Origin: Atrichornis clamosus
Lineage: Eukaryota; Chordata; Aves; Passeriformes; Menuridae
Direction: 5' to 3'
Length of the DNA: 64,000 bases
NCBI GenBank assembly: GCA_013400975.1
Contig: WBMZ01005349.1
Coordinates: forward strand, 1 to 64,000
Positions within the stretch are counted from its first letter, which is position 1; each line of letters begins with the position of its first letter. Of the stretch, positions 32,601-43,950 are shown piece by piece. The notes beneath the pieces are model-generated. The model made no database searches. It was not told the DNA's origin and was given only the letters and a program-made list of their open reading frames with translations. Position numbers and translations under genes: made by a program.

Positions 32601-35600
32601 ATTGCTCAACTGTGACATATAAACTGCAACAGCAGCCCACAATAGATATGTTTATGTGACTAGAGCCATCTGACTAATTCATAGCAATTAACTTATTTTG
32701 TAAATTGAACATGTTTTTCTACTTGCATATTGTTCATTGGCAATTTGGGATTTTTCTCAGATTTACTCATTCTTCAAAATTATCTCCTATGTACCTCCTG
32801 TGATTCATTCTTTGTCCGTGGCTGACTCATGAACTCCTTCATACAAGCATTTATGTGCCGGTTAATTTGAATTAGCTTCATATGTCATTTGGCATTGGGT
32901 TGGTGTCCGACTGGAAAAGTCCAAGTGTTAGGTTCTGGGTCCTTGAGCAGAGTTCAGATCAATTGCTATGGAACTGTGTTCCAATATTCATATAAATTTT
33001 CTTTTTCTATGAAGTTTTAGACAGAATATGGTCATTGAAAGTGCTTTAAGAAAGATTCTATCAAAATACGCTGGAGTAAGACCAGGACCAGATTGTAGGT
33101 TGTCTGGGGAGATAGGATAATACTGCTGAACTAAATCTTTAGCAGTCTGGTGTGATAAGTTTTCTGATGGCTCATCAAGATTGGTATAAACTGTTCTTCA
33201 GCAACAGCTTATTCAACCTTCCCTTTTGCTGCCTGAGCAAGTCTGACTCTGGGCACACGCACGGGGTGGGATGCTGTCAAGTCACGGTGCTGTTCTCACT
33301 TGGTTCCTCTCATCTGAGTCTTCAGTGCTGAATGATGTGTATCCTCTTTTTGTGCTGCTTCTGAACTCTGGAGAGACCAGCACCAGTGTCAGCTGGAGCT
33401 AGGAACTTCTCTGTCATTCTTGTTTTGGTGTGGGGTTATGCCTGTAGCAGAGAGAGCAGGAGTGGAAGTGTGTCACCTCATTTGTTCCTCACTCGGGCTG
33501 GCAGTGTGCTCTGAAGGAGATATGGCATGTTTGTTATCATCTGCAAATCCACTACTGGTTGTGTTTCACATCTTGGCACGTTAATGTAAAAATTCAGTCT
33601 GTAGATACATCTGTGGGGCTCAGGAGCACTCTGTAATTTTGCTGTAATGAGCATATCCTCTGGCAGAGGGGCAGAATGAGCAGCTCAGAGAAGGGCATGT
33701 GTCAGAGCTGCAGGAACTATTCCAGCTCTTCTCTCAGTGCCTCTTTCCTCATTTGAGGTCTTTTTAACTGATGCATGAGCTGGCTGTGGGACAGGTCACC
33801 TGCACCTCAGCGATCAGAGCAGCCCAGCTAAACAGCCTTTAGTGAATACACTTGATTCTGGTTGTGTCTTGTAGTGGCAAAAATGTCTCTTGCCCTCTGA
33901 CCCTGCTGAATGTTCCTACCTGTCTTTCTGGGACTGTGCTTTGCCATGGCCCTGCCTGGCAGAACCTTGCTGATGGATGTTTGGAAGGAATTGTGTCTTG
34001 TGAAGGGCGAGGTGGCTGATAATGGCTAAACCAAATGTGTTTGTGAAAATTAAATCCTCCCTGCTTGCAAGCAAATCTGAAATACTTTATCTCTGCACTC
34101 TAGAATTTTAATAATGAGCCCAATTCCAAAATGACAGGCAGTGGAGATGGCTTAGCATAGAGAAAAGGCTCATCCTTGCCATGTGTTATAGGCAGTGCTT
34201 GCCTGGATCTGTAAGTAACTGCTGGTGAGTTGCATACTTTCCCCTCCATCAGTCTTATCTGTCATGAACCCCTGATGCTGTCAGAGCAGTCTGGCAGCCA
34301 GAGGTTGGTTAAGCTACGTCAGAGCTTTTTATTATTGAAAGCACGTTCAGTCTGTGGATGTTAGTCAAAGGTAAATTAGAATGCAATTGATATATGCATA
34401 TGACATGCACATTAATTTTAAATGTGTTTATTGCAATTAGTACTATTACAGTGAATGCCAGAGGAAACAGAGGATGATTAACCCCACATAAGCTTTGTTG
34501 TAATTGTTTAAAAAGTTCAAATTTAAAATGAGACAATCAAAATATTGCTGGTTGATAATGGGGAAAGACACAGGGGAATGTGTTTGAGTGTTGGTTCCTG
34601 GTGAGTTCCTACGGAGCCTTTGCCACTCTCCTCTGACTCGCCCAGTTGACTCCTTCTCTGCTGTCTCTCCTGATTCTGATTAAGGCTTTAGGTTTGGGGT
34701 CTGAAAGGTTTGTGGTGCAGAGGCTTCTCTCCTCCCCTGCACTACCCTCTGCCTCTCCTCATTAACTCAGTCTGTTGTTTGTTTTTGTGGGTCTGTGTGG
34801 GGCTGGAGGGAGAAGCATCAGGAGTGTCCTGTCAAGCAGGGCCTTGTGTTCAGAAGAACCTCAGAAGATGAAGACCTCCCATTGTGAGGCTTCCAGATGT
34901 GGTGAACAGGGTTAGGGCTTAGCCAGTGGGTGAAGTTCTGGAAGAGGACCAGGAGACACTGGGTTGATTTCTGTTCCTGGGAATCTGTTCGGATTTTGAT
35001 GATAATTGTGTCTTTTGTAAGTGCCAAAAGGAGTTGCTTCACCCCTTCTGTAGCCTGTGTGGTCTTGTTTAACCCTAGGGATTAGGCAAAGAAATGCCTA
35101 AAAGCTCATGTAGAGACCTAGCAGAAACTTGCCTCCGACAAGTGCTGTGGGTGACTCACTACATCCCTCCTCCTCTCTGACAGCCTCTGCTGCCTACATA
35201 GATTCAGTCCTGCTGATGTATCCTCATCCTGGTACACTACATTCATTGTGGAGGTTGTTCTAGTCCACCTGGTTAACAATAAATACACTAATAAAGCTCA
35301 TCACCTCTTCAGCGTTGTTATATAAGTATAAATCTGTAAGTAGATCAGGCTTTGTTCCATGAACAAAGAACAGATATGAGAGTAGAAATTAAAGAGATTG
35401 CATATTAGAGAGCCTTGGCTGCTATGCAAAAGCAGGGTTGCAGTACAGCTGTGGTCCCTACTTTTTAACTGACACAACTTTGATCTTTCCTCCTTCTTTC
35501 ATCATGAAGTTCTTCTGGTTTCTGTGAACACCGATTCTGTGTTTCTGGGTGTGCATGTCCTGTGCAGAGACCTAGTTCTGGGGGGAATTGGGAGCTGCCT

Positions 35601-37336
35601 GGCTATGTTGATGCTGTTGTAGAGAGACCACAGTGGAGTGATACAGAAAAGATTTTTTTTACACAGATACACACCTGACCTACCGCAGACAAAGTGCTTT
35701 TGGTACATGAGCTTGTGTCTGTAAAGTGCTGTGCACGTGTGTGGACTGGCCAACAGGGAGCCAGCTGTGGGGGTTTCTCTGCTATATTCTTTCAGATGAT
35801 GCAGCCGCACCCAAAATGTAGTGACCTGGCCCATCCTCTTTCTGCTTGTCACCTCCATAAAAACTGTGCCAGTCTGTGTGCAACCCAAAAGAAATGATGG
35901 GTAAGCATGTGCTTGGTTTTTGTCTTCTTAATTTTCTGTCTGAAGGATGACTGAAAGCTGTGAAAAAGTTGTATTTTCTCTCATGTGCCTGTTTATTTTC
36001 ATCAATAGAACATAGCCCTTCAAAAATGATGGCAAAGTAATGAATGAATTGAGAGAAGCCCTAAGAAACTGTCAGTGGCTGTATCTTGGGTCAAGTGCCT
36101 TGGAATCCCATCCTGAAGTTTAATAAACCCAAGATCTTGGTGTTTGGTATTAGTTGGAGTTCCATAAATGTTCTTTGTCTTCTCTACATGTTGAGAGGAA
36201 AGGGTTGATATGCTTGAAGAAGAAATTTTTCAACTAGCCTGTCTGTAAGGATTTCAAAGGTAGAGACGTTCTTCAGTGTTGTCCAACCTGATATCCCCTG
36301 TGATAAAGACCAGAGGTTTATTCTGATTTCTGCCTCTGCTGCAGCATGGTTAGGCTTTATTTGTAGTCTAAAGGCAGTGACAGCATGTGGCTTCATTAGA
36401 GCCTGCTGTTCTTGATTACATGACAGCATGTCCCTGTCTCTGTTCTGGTCACACAATGTGATAGCTTTGGTTTTGCTGGGGGCAGCTTGTTGGGAATATA
36501 TTTTTCTTCTGGGACTGTGTAAAGAGTTTTTTGGCCAGCACTGTGGTTTTATGAACTTAATGGCTGTCCTAGTTTTGGGAGACATCTGTGTATAATGGCC
36601 AGCCTTCCAGACACTGGCTACTAATAATAACAACTCATGTAGGAAAAACGAATGTTTCGGAAATCCATTTGATAATGACTGCATGAGGCTGTTGCAAAAC
36701 AGCACTGTTCCAAATAACTTTTTTCTGCTTGTTATCCATCATTTTCCTTTTGCATCCCAGGAGAGATGCTTTCTTCATGCTGGCGCTTGCTTGGCATATT
36801 CAGTTTCCAGGGGAAAACAGAGGTCACTCAGTTCAGGACCCTTGAACCAATTTTTCCCAACCTGCTGAGGACACTGCCTATGAGTCATGGTTAAGCAGTG
36901 GTAAATCTGTTGGCTTTTTGAGATTTTTGGGGTTTAGGCAGTTGGGAAGAGACAATAGTAGGTGTGCACTGTTCCCTTGCTGCATTAAGCTGCCTCAACA
37001 ACTGTGGTTGCAGATGTGACAGTTAGACCTGTGTAAATAGAGGCACGTGTCCAGCTTTGAGAGCTGTGCTCTGGTGCTTGAGGTTGAGACTCTGACAGAG
37101 GCTCAACTGATTTAACTGGCAAGGTAACCTTCTTTTTGCTTCAAAATGGTAAATGTCTGAGTCAGAGCAGGAACTGTTGTCCACAGACTCTGAGTGCTGC
37201 ACAGCAGCCAGGGAAGGATCTGCTGTTTTTTGAGCATTAGCCTGTGTCTGGCACTTTCCCAGGGAGATAACTTATTTTCATGGTTATAGGGTACACCAAC
37301 CCCTTTTGCTGCCTACTTTTTCTTTTTAAATTTTGT
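26650..37336. other. Intron, no gene seen; simple repeats only
   Basis: More than 10 kb without a recognisable gene. It holds T/G tracts at 27317-27361 and 28685-28712, a T run at 28445-28457, and an A-rich tract at 30001-30034. The longest frames are antisense, 153 codons (31672-32133) and 173 codons (36184-36705); neither shows a domain, and lengths like this arise by chance in tens of kilobases. A TAAT-rich part at 34360-34545 is a possible conserved element. Confidence 0.5.
30001..30034. repeat. A-rich tract
   Basis: A11 followed by GAAAAACAG and GAAAA units. No SINE or CR1 body is recognisable upstream, so it is listed as simple sequence. Confidence 0.85.
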
Positions 37337-37943
37337 TATAAAACACATAAGCTGATTTCAGCCATACTTGGCAAAAAGGTAGAGGCCTTGATTCTAGAAA
37401 GTCTTTTAAAGTTTCAGTTTCTAAGATGTCCAGGGAAGGGACAGACACCTTTGAACTGGGATGTCACTCTATATGAGACATGAGGGAATCCACATGGGGA
37501 CCTCAGTGACTGGGGAAGCACTCTGCACTGGGCAGCTGAGACCCTGGACAGTAGGGATCAGATGTTTGCCCTGCCCTTGGCTCCTTTCTTAACACCTTGG
37601 GGTCAGGTGTCCACCCTTACAACTGGATGGTGGGAGCTGNTATAAAACTCATAAGCTGATTTCAGCCATACTTGGCAAAAAGGTAGAGGCCTTGATTCTA
37701 GAAAGTCTTTTAAAGTTTCAGTTTCTAAGATGTCCAGGGAAGGGACAGACACCTTTGAACTGGGATGTCACTCTATATGAGACATGAGGGAATCCACATG
37801 GGGACCTCAGTGACTGGGGAAGCACTCTGCACTGGGCAGCTGAGACCCTGGACAGTAGGGATCAGATGTTTGCCCTGCCCTTGGCTCCTTTCTTAACACC
37901 TTGGGGTCAGGTGTCCACCCTTACAACTGGATGGTGGGAGCTG
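37337..37943. repeat. Near-perfect 304-bp tandem duplication with N at the junction
   Basis: Bases 37337-37639 recur at 37641-37943 with an offset of 304. The only difference I see is A at 37345 against T at 37649. The single N at 37640 sits exactly between the copies, where the second copy continues with G. Near-identity in fast-evolving intron plus an ambiguous base at the seam points to an assembly or gap-closure artefact, or a collapsed heterozygous site, rather than an old duplication. Confidence 0.95.
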
Positions 37944-40900
37944 GTTATGTTGGAAGCCTGGAGCTTGCAGATCTCAGCCTCATCCCCAGGAGTATTTTAC
38001 AAGTCTGAATAGAAAAGAACCGCAGGATGTGGTTGGAAAGCAGGCAAGACACAGCTTTGTGCTCAGGGAGTGACTGGCACAGGGCAGAAGGTGGGTGGTG
38101 AGTATCCCAAAGAAGGGGTCTTCCAAGGAGTGGGGAGTGACGGCCCTGACACACTCGCTGTGTGCCATGGGTTAAGTCTGTGATGGAGGTGTTGAAACTG
38201 GGGTGTCTGAAAGAATTCCTGCTGTTTAGGAGGTAGAATGGCACAGCAGAGAGTGAAAGTGTTGGCTGCAGCCCCAGGAAGTGCCCATTGCTGGATCACA
38301 GATAGTTTGGAAGAGAGGACAAGACGGTGAAGTAGGAGCTCTCTGTGCTGTGAAGAACAGCACACATGAACTTCCAGCCAGCTGTGGGCTTTGTCTCACT
38401 GATGACTCACTGTGCTGCTAAAGAGTAGCTTTTAGTTTTAATCTTGGAAACAGTAACTGTGTTGTGTGATTCCTAATGACCAGCGCTGAACTCGAAAGTC
38501 CTGTGATATGCTTGGGTCAGATTCTTCTACTGGCGTGGCTGGTAACTAGTTCAGAAACTACTTCTGGGGTGGCAGGTAAAGGAGAAGTCTGATGATATGA
38601 GATACAGATTCGCAAAGGTTGGCTGTTTTTGTAGCCATCCAGACAACACAGCAGTTATTAATTTTTCATGTTGAACATATGAACCCTGTTTTTGTGGTTT
38701 AAAAGGAATATTGTCAACTATTTATTTATTGCTTTTAATTTCTTTCTTGTTCTTTGCAATATACCCCAGAGGTTCCTGAATTCCATTTCTTTCCCCACCA
38801 ATTTTTTGTCCTATTCTATTTCACAAAAGATGGCAGGAATTTTTCTCTTTTTTTCTTTCTTTTCTTTTCTTCCTTTTTTTCTTTCTTTCCCCCTTTTTGT
38901 CAGGTCTCATGTGTAGTTTCTATTGACAATTTAACCACTTCATTGTGCTACCCCTGAGGTAGCTGCATAGGAAATAAATTTTGACTAACTGAAAGGAACT
39001 ATAAGAGAATATAATATTTTCCTTTCAAAATGAAAATGTACCGGAAATTTCTGGATCCTTGCAAGCTGCAGTGCATCGAGTCCTGTATATCTTTAATAAA
39101 CTGGACTATAGGTAGAAGAAAAATACCCTGCAATTTGGTCTGAAATTGTGTATTTAGCAAACAATGCCTTGTATGATCTAAATAAGCAAGTGCTATGCAG
39201 TGAACTTAAAAATGCAGACAGTCCCTTGCTTTGTGATTTTCATCAGTTATCAAAAGCATCAGTCCACATTGTGAGCTTGCTGCTGGGTTCTTGTAATGAG
39301 AGCTGAGTATGAGCTATAGAAATGTAAATGGAGCAATCTGAACTTGCATCTTTGCTTTTCCTACTTCTGCAGCTTCTGTAATGGGACTGAATGGAAATAA
39401 ATCAGCTTGAAAAAATTCCCACCAAACATCCCATTTCATTGCTTTTCTGAAAGCTTTTATGCTGGATTTTGGTAAAAGCTAATTTTTCCCACCAAATTTT
39501 AAACCCTTTGCAAGGGTGAAGATGAGGCTTTGCAGTGGGAACCGGAGGAAGGGATCCTTATCTGTGTCAGTGCTAATGGATGCTGTTATCAGTCTAGGTG
39601 ATAGGTGCTGCCAGGGTGAGCAAATGATACATTGATTTGAATACTTTATCCAAATAGTCCAAAGAAAAGGACTTCAAGAGGGAAAGGAGAAAGGGAGACG
39701 CAGATTGAGATACAAATATATTCATTGAGGGAAAGAAAAAAATGTGTTCAGCACTGAGCAGCCCTCTAACCTTTATGGATTGCTTCTCTAGGCCTGGCAT
39801 TGGACATGCAGACAGGGCATGGCAGAAGAAGCTGAGCGTGTTGGGTTGAAGCTGCTCGGTGATGTGGGGACTGAAGTGCTGTCAGTTCTTTAGCTTTTTT
39901 TGTTAGTCATTGTGTTTCTTTGGAAAAGGGGAAGAGATATCCATGTGTAACACCAAGACATCTTGTTGCAAGCAGAGGACACTGGAGGGCAGGGATATGG
40001 CCATGGTGTCAGTATCTCCTTTCTCTTTATCAGCCACAAAGATGCAGATTGATACACTGCTCCTTAGCATGCAAAGGTGAGGCTGAAGCCAGCCTTGTGA
40101 GCACAACTTCTAATTGAATAAGGGTGGCAGGTAACAAACCCAGTTGCTTATTGATAGGAAGAAGGTTTCAGTCTCTTTAAACTTCATTAAACTCTCTGTA
40201 GTAATTAACCACTGTGCATGGTAGTGTTCTCTGCAGTGCTGTTAGCACTGCCTGGACATACCTTATTGATTAATCCAGCCCTAACTCCAGGCTGCTTGAG
40301 AGAAATGATTTGGAGACAACATGCTTCTCCTTTCTCTCTTGTTGGGAGGGGACCAGGTAATTTGTTTTTAAGGGAGCAGGATCTGGTTATAAGAGTTTCT
40401 CTGTGTTTTGCTTCTTGTCATGCCAGGAGACTGAGGCTGAGGAGTTTTTCACACTGCCAGGGGTGATCAGGGCTGAATGTGACAATGGCTGTTTGGGACC
40501 GGCCTAAAGACTGTTGAATTTAGCATTATGGCTGCAGGGGTGATGGATAAGCAAGAGCTATGTGAAAGAAGTGGGGCAAATTAGATTCTTTAGTTGATTT
40601 TTGGCCATCCTTGTGTTTAATTTTTTGTTGGAGTCCATTCCTGTTCAAAAGACCTGAATAGTAAAAATGAGCACAGTCTTGGGAAGGAAAGGATAATAGA
40701 GGTACAGGAAGGGCAGTGATGGGACCGAAGGGTATTTAGCTCAAGTACCTTGGCTCCTACATGCCTTTCTCATTGGTATATGTCAAATGTTGCTTTATAT
40801 CTACCTTTAGCATAGCTTGTCTATAGTAGAAGGCTTAAGTGCACACAGCACCCTCTAATTCAACAGATCCGCTTTTCCAGTTGTGCCCTTGAGTCTCTTT

Positions 40901-41000
40901 CTTTTGATGTGACAATGTGCTGTTTGCTCCTGCGAGCTCTGCAGAACTAATATAGCTGTAGGAAGAAGATGGATTCTGCTCCCCTCATCTATCACCGGCA
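37944..41000. other. Intron, no gene seen
   Basis: Overlapping chance frames of about 100 codons on the minus strand at 37945-38365. A pyrimidine tract is listed separately. Nothing else recognised. Confidence 0.5.
38840..38899. repeat. Polypyrimidine (TTTC)n-like tract
   Basis: About 60 bases of T and C only, apart from the last G, with TTTC/TTTTC units. It could pair with nothing nearby; a simple repeat. Confidence 0.9.
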
Positions 41001-41004
41001 GCGT

Positions 41005-41230
41005 TGTCACTGGGGTGCGTTTGTGCTGCTGAGCCCTTTAGTGCAAGTATGATCGGGAAAAAGCAGATTCCTGGCTGGTGAGGATACGCCGCTGGTGCCC
41101 TCTCCTGGAGGCAAAGCCGCGCTCTGCTAATCCTTGTGAGAGCGTCCCCGGTCTGCTTTTAGTGATTCATGGCCTGGAGACTGTGAGGCAGCACGATGGG
41201 GGACGGTGGTGGGGCAGTAGAAGAACGAAG
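41005..41230. promoter_or_regulatory. Small CpG-richer patch; candidate regulatory element
   Basis: Locally raised CpG, with for example CACCGGCAGCG, GATACGCCGCTGG, AAGCCGCGCTC and GAGCGTCCCCGG within about 200 bases, in an otherwise CpG-poor intron. It includes the CTCF-like motif below. It could be a protected regulatory element. Confidence 0.3.
41093..41108 (-). promoter_or_regulatory. CTCF-like motif
   Basis: On the minus strand the bases read CCAGGAGAGGGCACCA. This agrees with the core consensus CCASYAGRKGGCRSYV at all positions except the fifth (G instead of C/T). It lies within the CpG-richer patch, which strengthens it a little. Confidence 0.4.
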
Positions 41231-42326
41231 TGTGCAGTCCCATACCTTGTGACAAATACCAGATGCTTCAGGAAAATGCTTGGCATCAGTGTGATAACAT
41301 GCTGCGGGGAAGTTTCTTCTTTATCCTAGGTTGTTTACAGGCCCTGGAGTATGATGCTTCAGATCTGTATGTCATGCTGGAACCTGCCAGTGGCATTTCA
41401 GTGCAATGATGAAGGTTTGCATGGCTTTCTGGGGCTCTGCTGTGCCAGGAGATGCCCACGTAGGATGTGAGCTGCGCTCTGTGCTCTGCTTTGGGGGTCA
41501 GGAGTTTGGAGCCTATAGGACTGAGGCACTGTTTGCTTTTTTTTTGTTCTCAGCAGCCTGAAAGATGGTGGCAATTTGGCTGCCAAAAATCCTCAAAGTC
41601 AAATTACACTCCTGAAAGGTGAAACTCAGGGATTGTTTCCCCCCTTTAGGAGCGTACACTGAGGAAATGCAACCTGAGTGTGGAAGTTGCTACCTTAGAC
41701 TCCAAGTCTGTATTCTGGTTTTTGTGGCTCCCTTTAAAAGGCTCCTTTTGCCCTGTCTGTGAAGTCTGTACAAACCCAAGGACATCTATCTTAAGGCAGT
41801 ACATGCTGCCACACATTGCTTCCTTGGCAGATAAAGGCAGTGCATATGTTTGTGAAGAGGGTATGGCAGCATTTCCAAGTTACAGGAAAGGCTGTGTTAG
41901 AGGCAGGTAAGGTGGTGCTGAGTGCTAAGAAAGAACCAGTGGTGCATTACGGAAAACACAAACAAATGACAAGTTGAGTGAGGCCATTGGCCACTTGGCA
42001 AAACCTGTATTAATTTACTCTGTTGGGATGCTGAGTTTTTAAAACTTAAACCCCCCCAATAATATTGAGTCTTCATGTTCCCAGCCAGCTGTTCGCAGTT
42101 GCTGTGATACTCCCCTTATTTGCAAGAAAACAGTGAGTTGTCAGGATCTGCTGATCTCTGAAACATCAGCAGAGACCAAAAGATTTTGCTTGAGTGGGCT
42201 TGTGATGGATGTGGGGCAATTTGACTATTGCACTTCAAATTCTGCAGATCCCTTGTCAAAAACTTAGCTTTGTTTAGAAATTAGCTCCTTTCTCCCTTCT
42301 GTTTTTGGGTTTTTTTTATTTATATA
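41231..42326. other. Intron, no gene seen
   Basis: No recognisable gene or repeat. Frames of 62-76 codons have no features. Confidence 0.5.
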
Positions 42327-42432
42327 TGTTATGGTTTGAGCCTGGCCAAAGGCCAAGAACTCACCGGGCTCACGGACTTCCTCCCCCTTCTCACAGCCGG
42401 ACAGAGGAGAGGGAGGAAAAAAAAAAAACCCC
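42327..42432 (+). mobile_element. Fragment of an endogenous retrovirus LTR (ERVL-like, avian type)
   Basis: It starts with TGTTATGGTTTGAGCCTGGCC, continues AAGAACTCACCGGGC, CTCCCCCTTCTC and AGCCGGACAGAGGAGAGGG, then runs into poly-A. The order TG…(A)TGGTTTGA-CCTGGC…CTCCCC…GGACAGAGGAGAG resembles the 5' part of common avian ERVL-type LTRs. It is GC-richer than its neighbours and non-coding. Only about 105 bases remain, with no second LTR, gag or pol nearby: a truncated solitary remnant. Family assignment is from memory. Confidence 0.5.
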
Positions 42433-42442
42433 TTTTTTTTTT
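42417..42442. repeat. A12-C4-T10 perfect hairpin
   Basis: Twelve A, four C, ten T in a row: an inverted repeat with a 4-base loop at the right end of the LTR fragment. It probably reflects the A-rich LTR interior meeting a T tract at the truncation point. Confidence 0.9.
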
Positions 42443-43564
42443 CTCATCTTGAATTAGAACCTTTAATTTTAGCCAAGTTTGTGTGTGTGTATATGTAATT
42501 TTGTACTTTCTACATCTTGGATATTTTCTGTTTCAGAATACATTTTATTCTTATCCTTTTACTTTCAGGAGTGTCTGGAAAAGGAGAGCAAGTGGGAGGG
42601 ACAGGGCTTCGAGGCATATTTTGTTTTAAATCACCGATTTCTAAAGAGATTTCCCCTGTCTTAGACTGTGTTGGTGGAAAGTCATTGCAATCATTTACTC
42701 TTGGAGAAGTCTGACTCTTGGGACGAATCTCTGGAGTGCATCTGAGCTTCCCTTATATTGAATTCTCCTTGCAGAATATTGATACTGTTTTCTGGGTTAC
42801 CAAAGAGAGATTTGGGCTTACATGTTACATTTGTCCTTTATTAAATCTTCTTAGTTAGGGCTATATTTCATTTGTTCCTGAAGGAGCTGAGGATCCTAAA
42901 TTGGAGTTGTAAAGCGTGACAGCACTCAGAGAAACAGGTTTTTCTCTCATTAGGACCAGATTGCTGGAACCAGAGTGTACAAGATGGGAAGCAAATATGG
43001 TCTGCTCTGACAGTGGGGGAAAGTAATGCCTGGAAAGGACCACAGTTGTGCTGGAGCTCAGCATCTCCCAGAGGTCTCTGATATATTCAGCATGACTCAT
43101 GTGCAGCTGTGCAGATGTGGTTGAAGCACTGTAGTATTCAATTTGGCAAGAATTGCTTCCAGAAGAAACCCAGGGATGCAGGCATGTAACTTTCTTTGAG
43201 GTATGGTCCAGTCCCTTCCTCTTGTCAGGTGTTTTTTGATCTTAAAAATCCTGCCTGGGGACTGAAGGTGGTTTCTTATATTATGACGTGTATGTGCATG
43301 GGGGAGGAAATAACTTACATTGCCATCACTGGTTTTCATGATTTGTATTCCTATTTAGTGGTGTGTAGCCTGATTAATGCAAGGCCTTTTATGGCTTGGC
43401 CAGACAGGGTCTGCTTGCAGCCTCATTCAAGCATCCTCCTGGCTTTATGTAATCCCCAGCACAGGTGAGGTGATGTCTTTGCTGCTGTTGAATGCTTGAG
43501 ATCTAGTGTTGAATGCTTCAGCAAGTCTGTTCCCTTTTGCAAAACTAACCCCTGTCAATAATTT
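42443..43564. other. Intron, no gene seen
   Basis: Only short chance frames (up to 90 codons, 43196-43468 +). No repeat recognised. Confidence 0.5.
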
Positions 43565-43950
43565 ATAAGCACTAGGAAGATCTCATCTAGAAAATGATGT
43601 ATAATTCTTGTCAGCCATGTTCAAGGAAAAAGAATTGAAATGAAACAAGACAGGCAGAGATGGGTTAGTAAGATGACTGGGAAAAAGAGATACCCTCTCA
43701 TGAGTGGAGGCTAAAAGCTTGTAGAACTGGTGGAAAGGATGACAGAGATGGGGGAAGTGCCATACCTTATGGAAGATAAGGTCACAAAAACTAGGGAGGG
43801 AGAAGAGCTAATGAAAACAGAGGGCAGTGTTGGTTCAGGACAATCAGCTGTTAACTCAGTGAATAAGGTGAAGATAAAATGGGAAAAAAGGCTTCTGTGC
43901 AGAGCAGTGAGACTGAGTAATGGCATTCTCAGAAGCATCATGAAGGAAAT
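43565..43950 (+). repeat. CR1/L3-like LINE fragment, forward orientation
   Basis: Seen in order: GGAAGATCTCATCTAGAAAATG, GATGGGTTAGTAAGATGACTGG, CTCATGAGTGGAGGCTAAAAGC, ACTAGGGAGGGAGAAGAGCTAATG, GGGCAGTGTTGG, ATAAAATGGG. This parallels the 3' end of old amniote CR1/L3 LINEs: agcaactaggatgatcaggggactgg, cttatgagaggagactaaaag, ccagggagggagaagagttattt, caatgttgg, ataaactgg. It is the longest transposon remnant in the window. The 110-codon antisense and 81-codon sense frames here are chance. Confidence 0.7.

Noticed and set aside
33735..33775. Possible MIR core (GTGCCTCTTTCCTCATTTG)
   Set aside because: One short word only, with no flanking MIR blocks.
36184..36705. 173-codon minus-strand frame
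   Set aside because: No recognisable domain, no splice context and ordinary intronic composition. Such lengths occur by chance in 64 kb.
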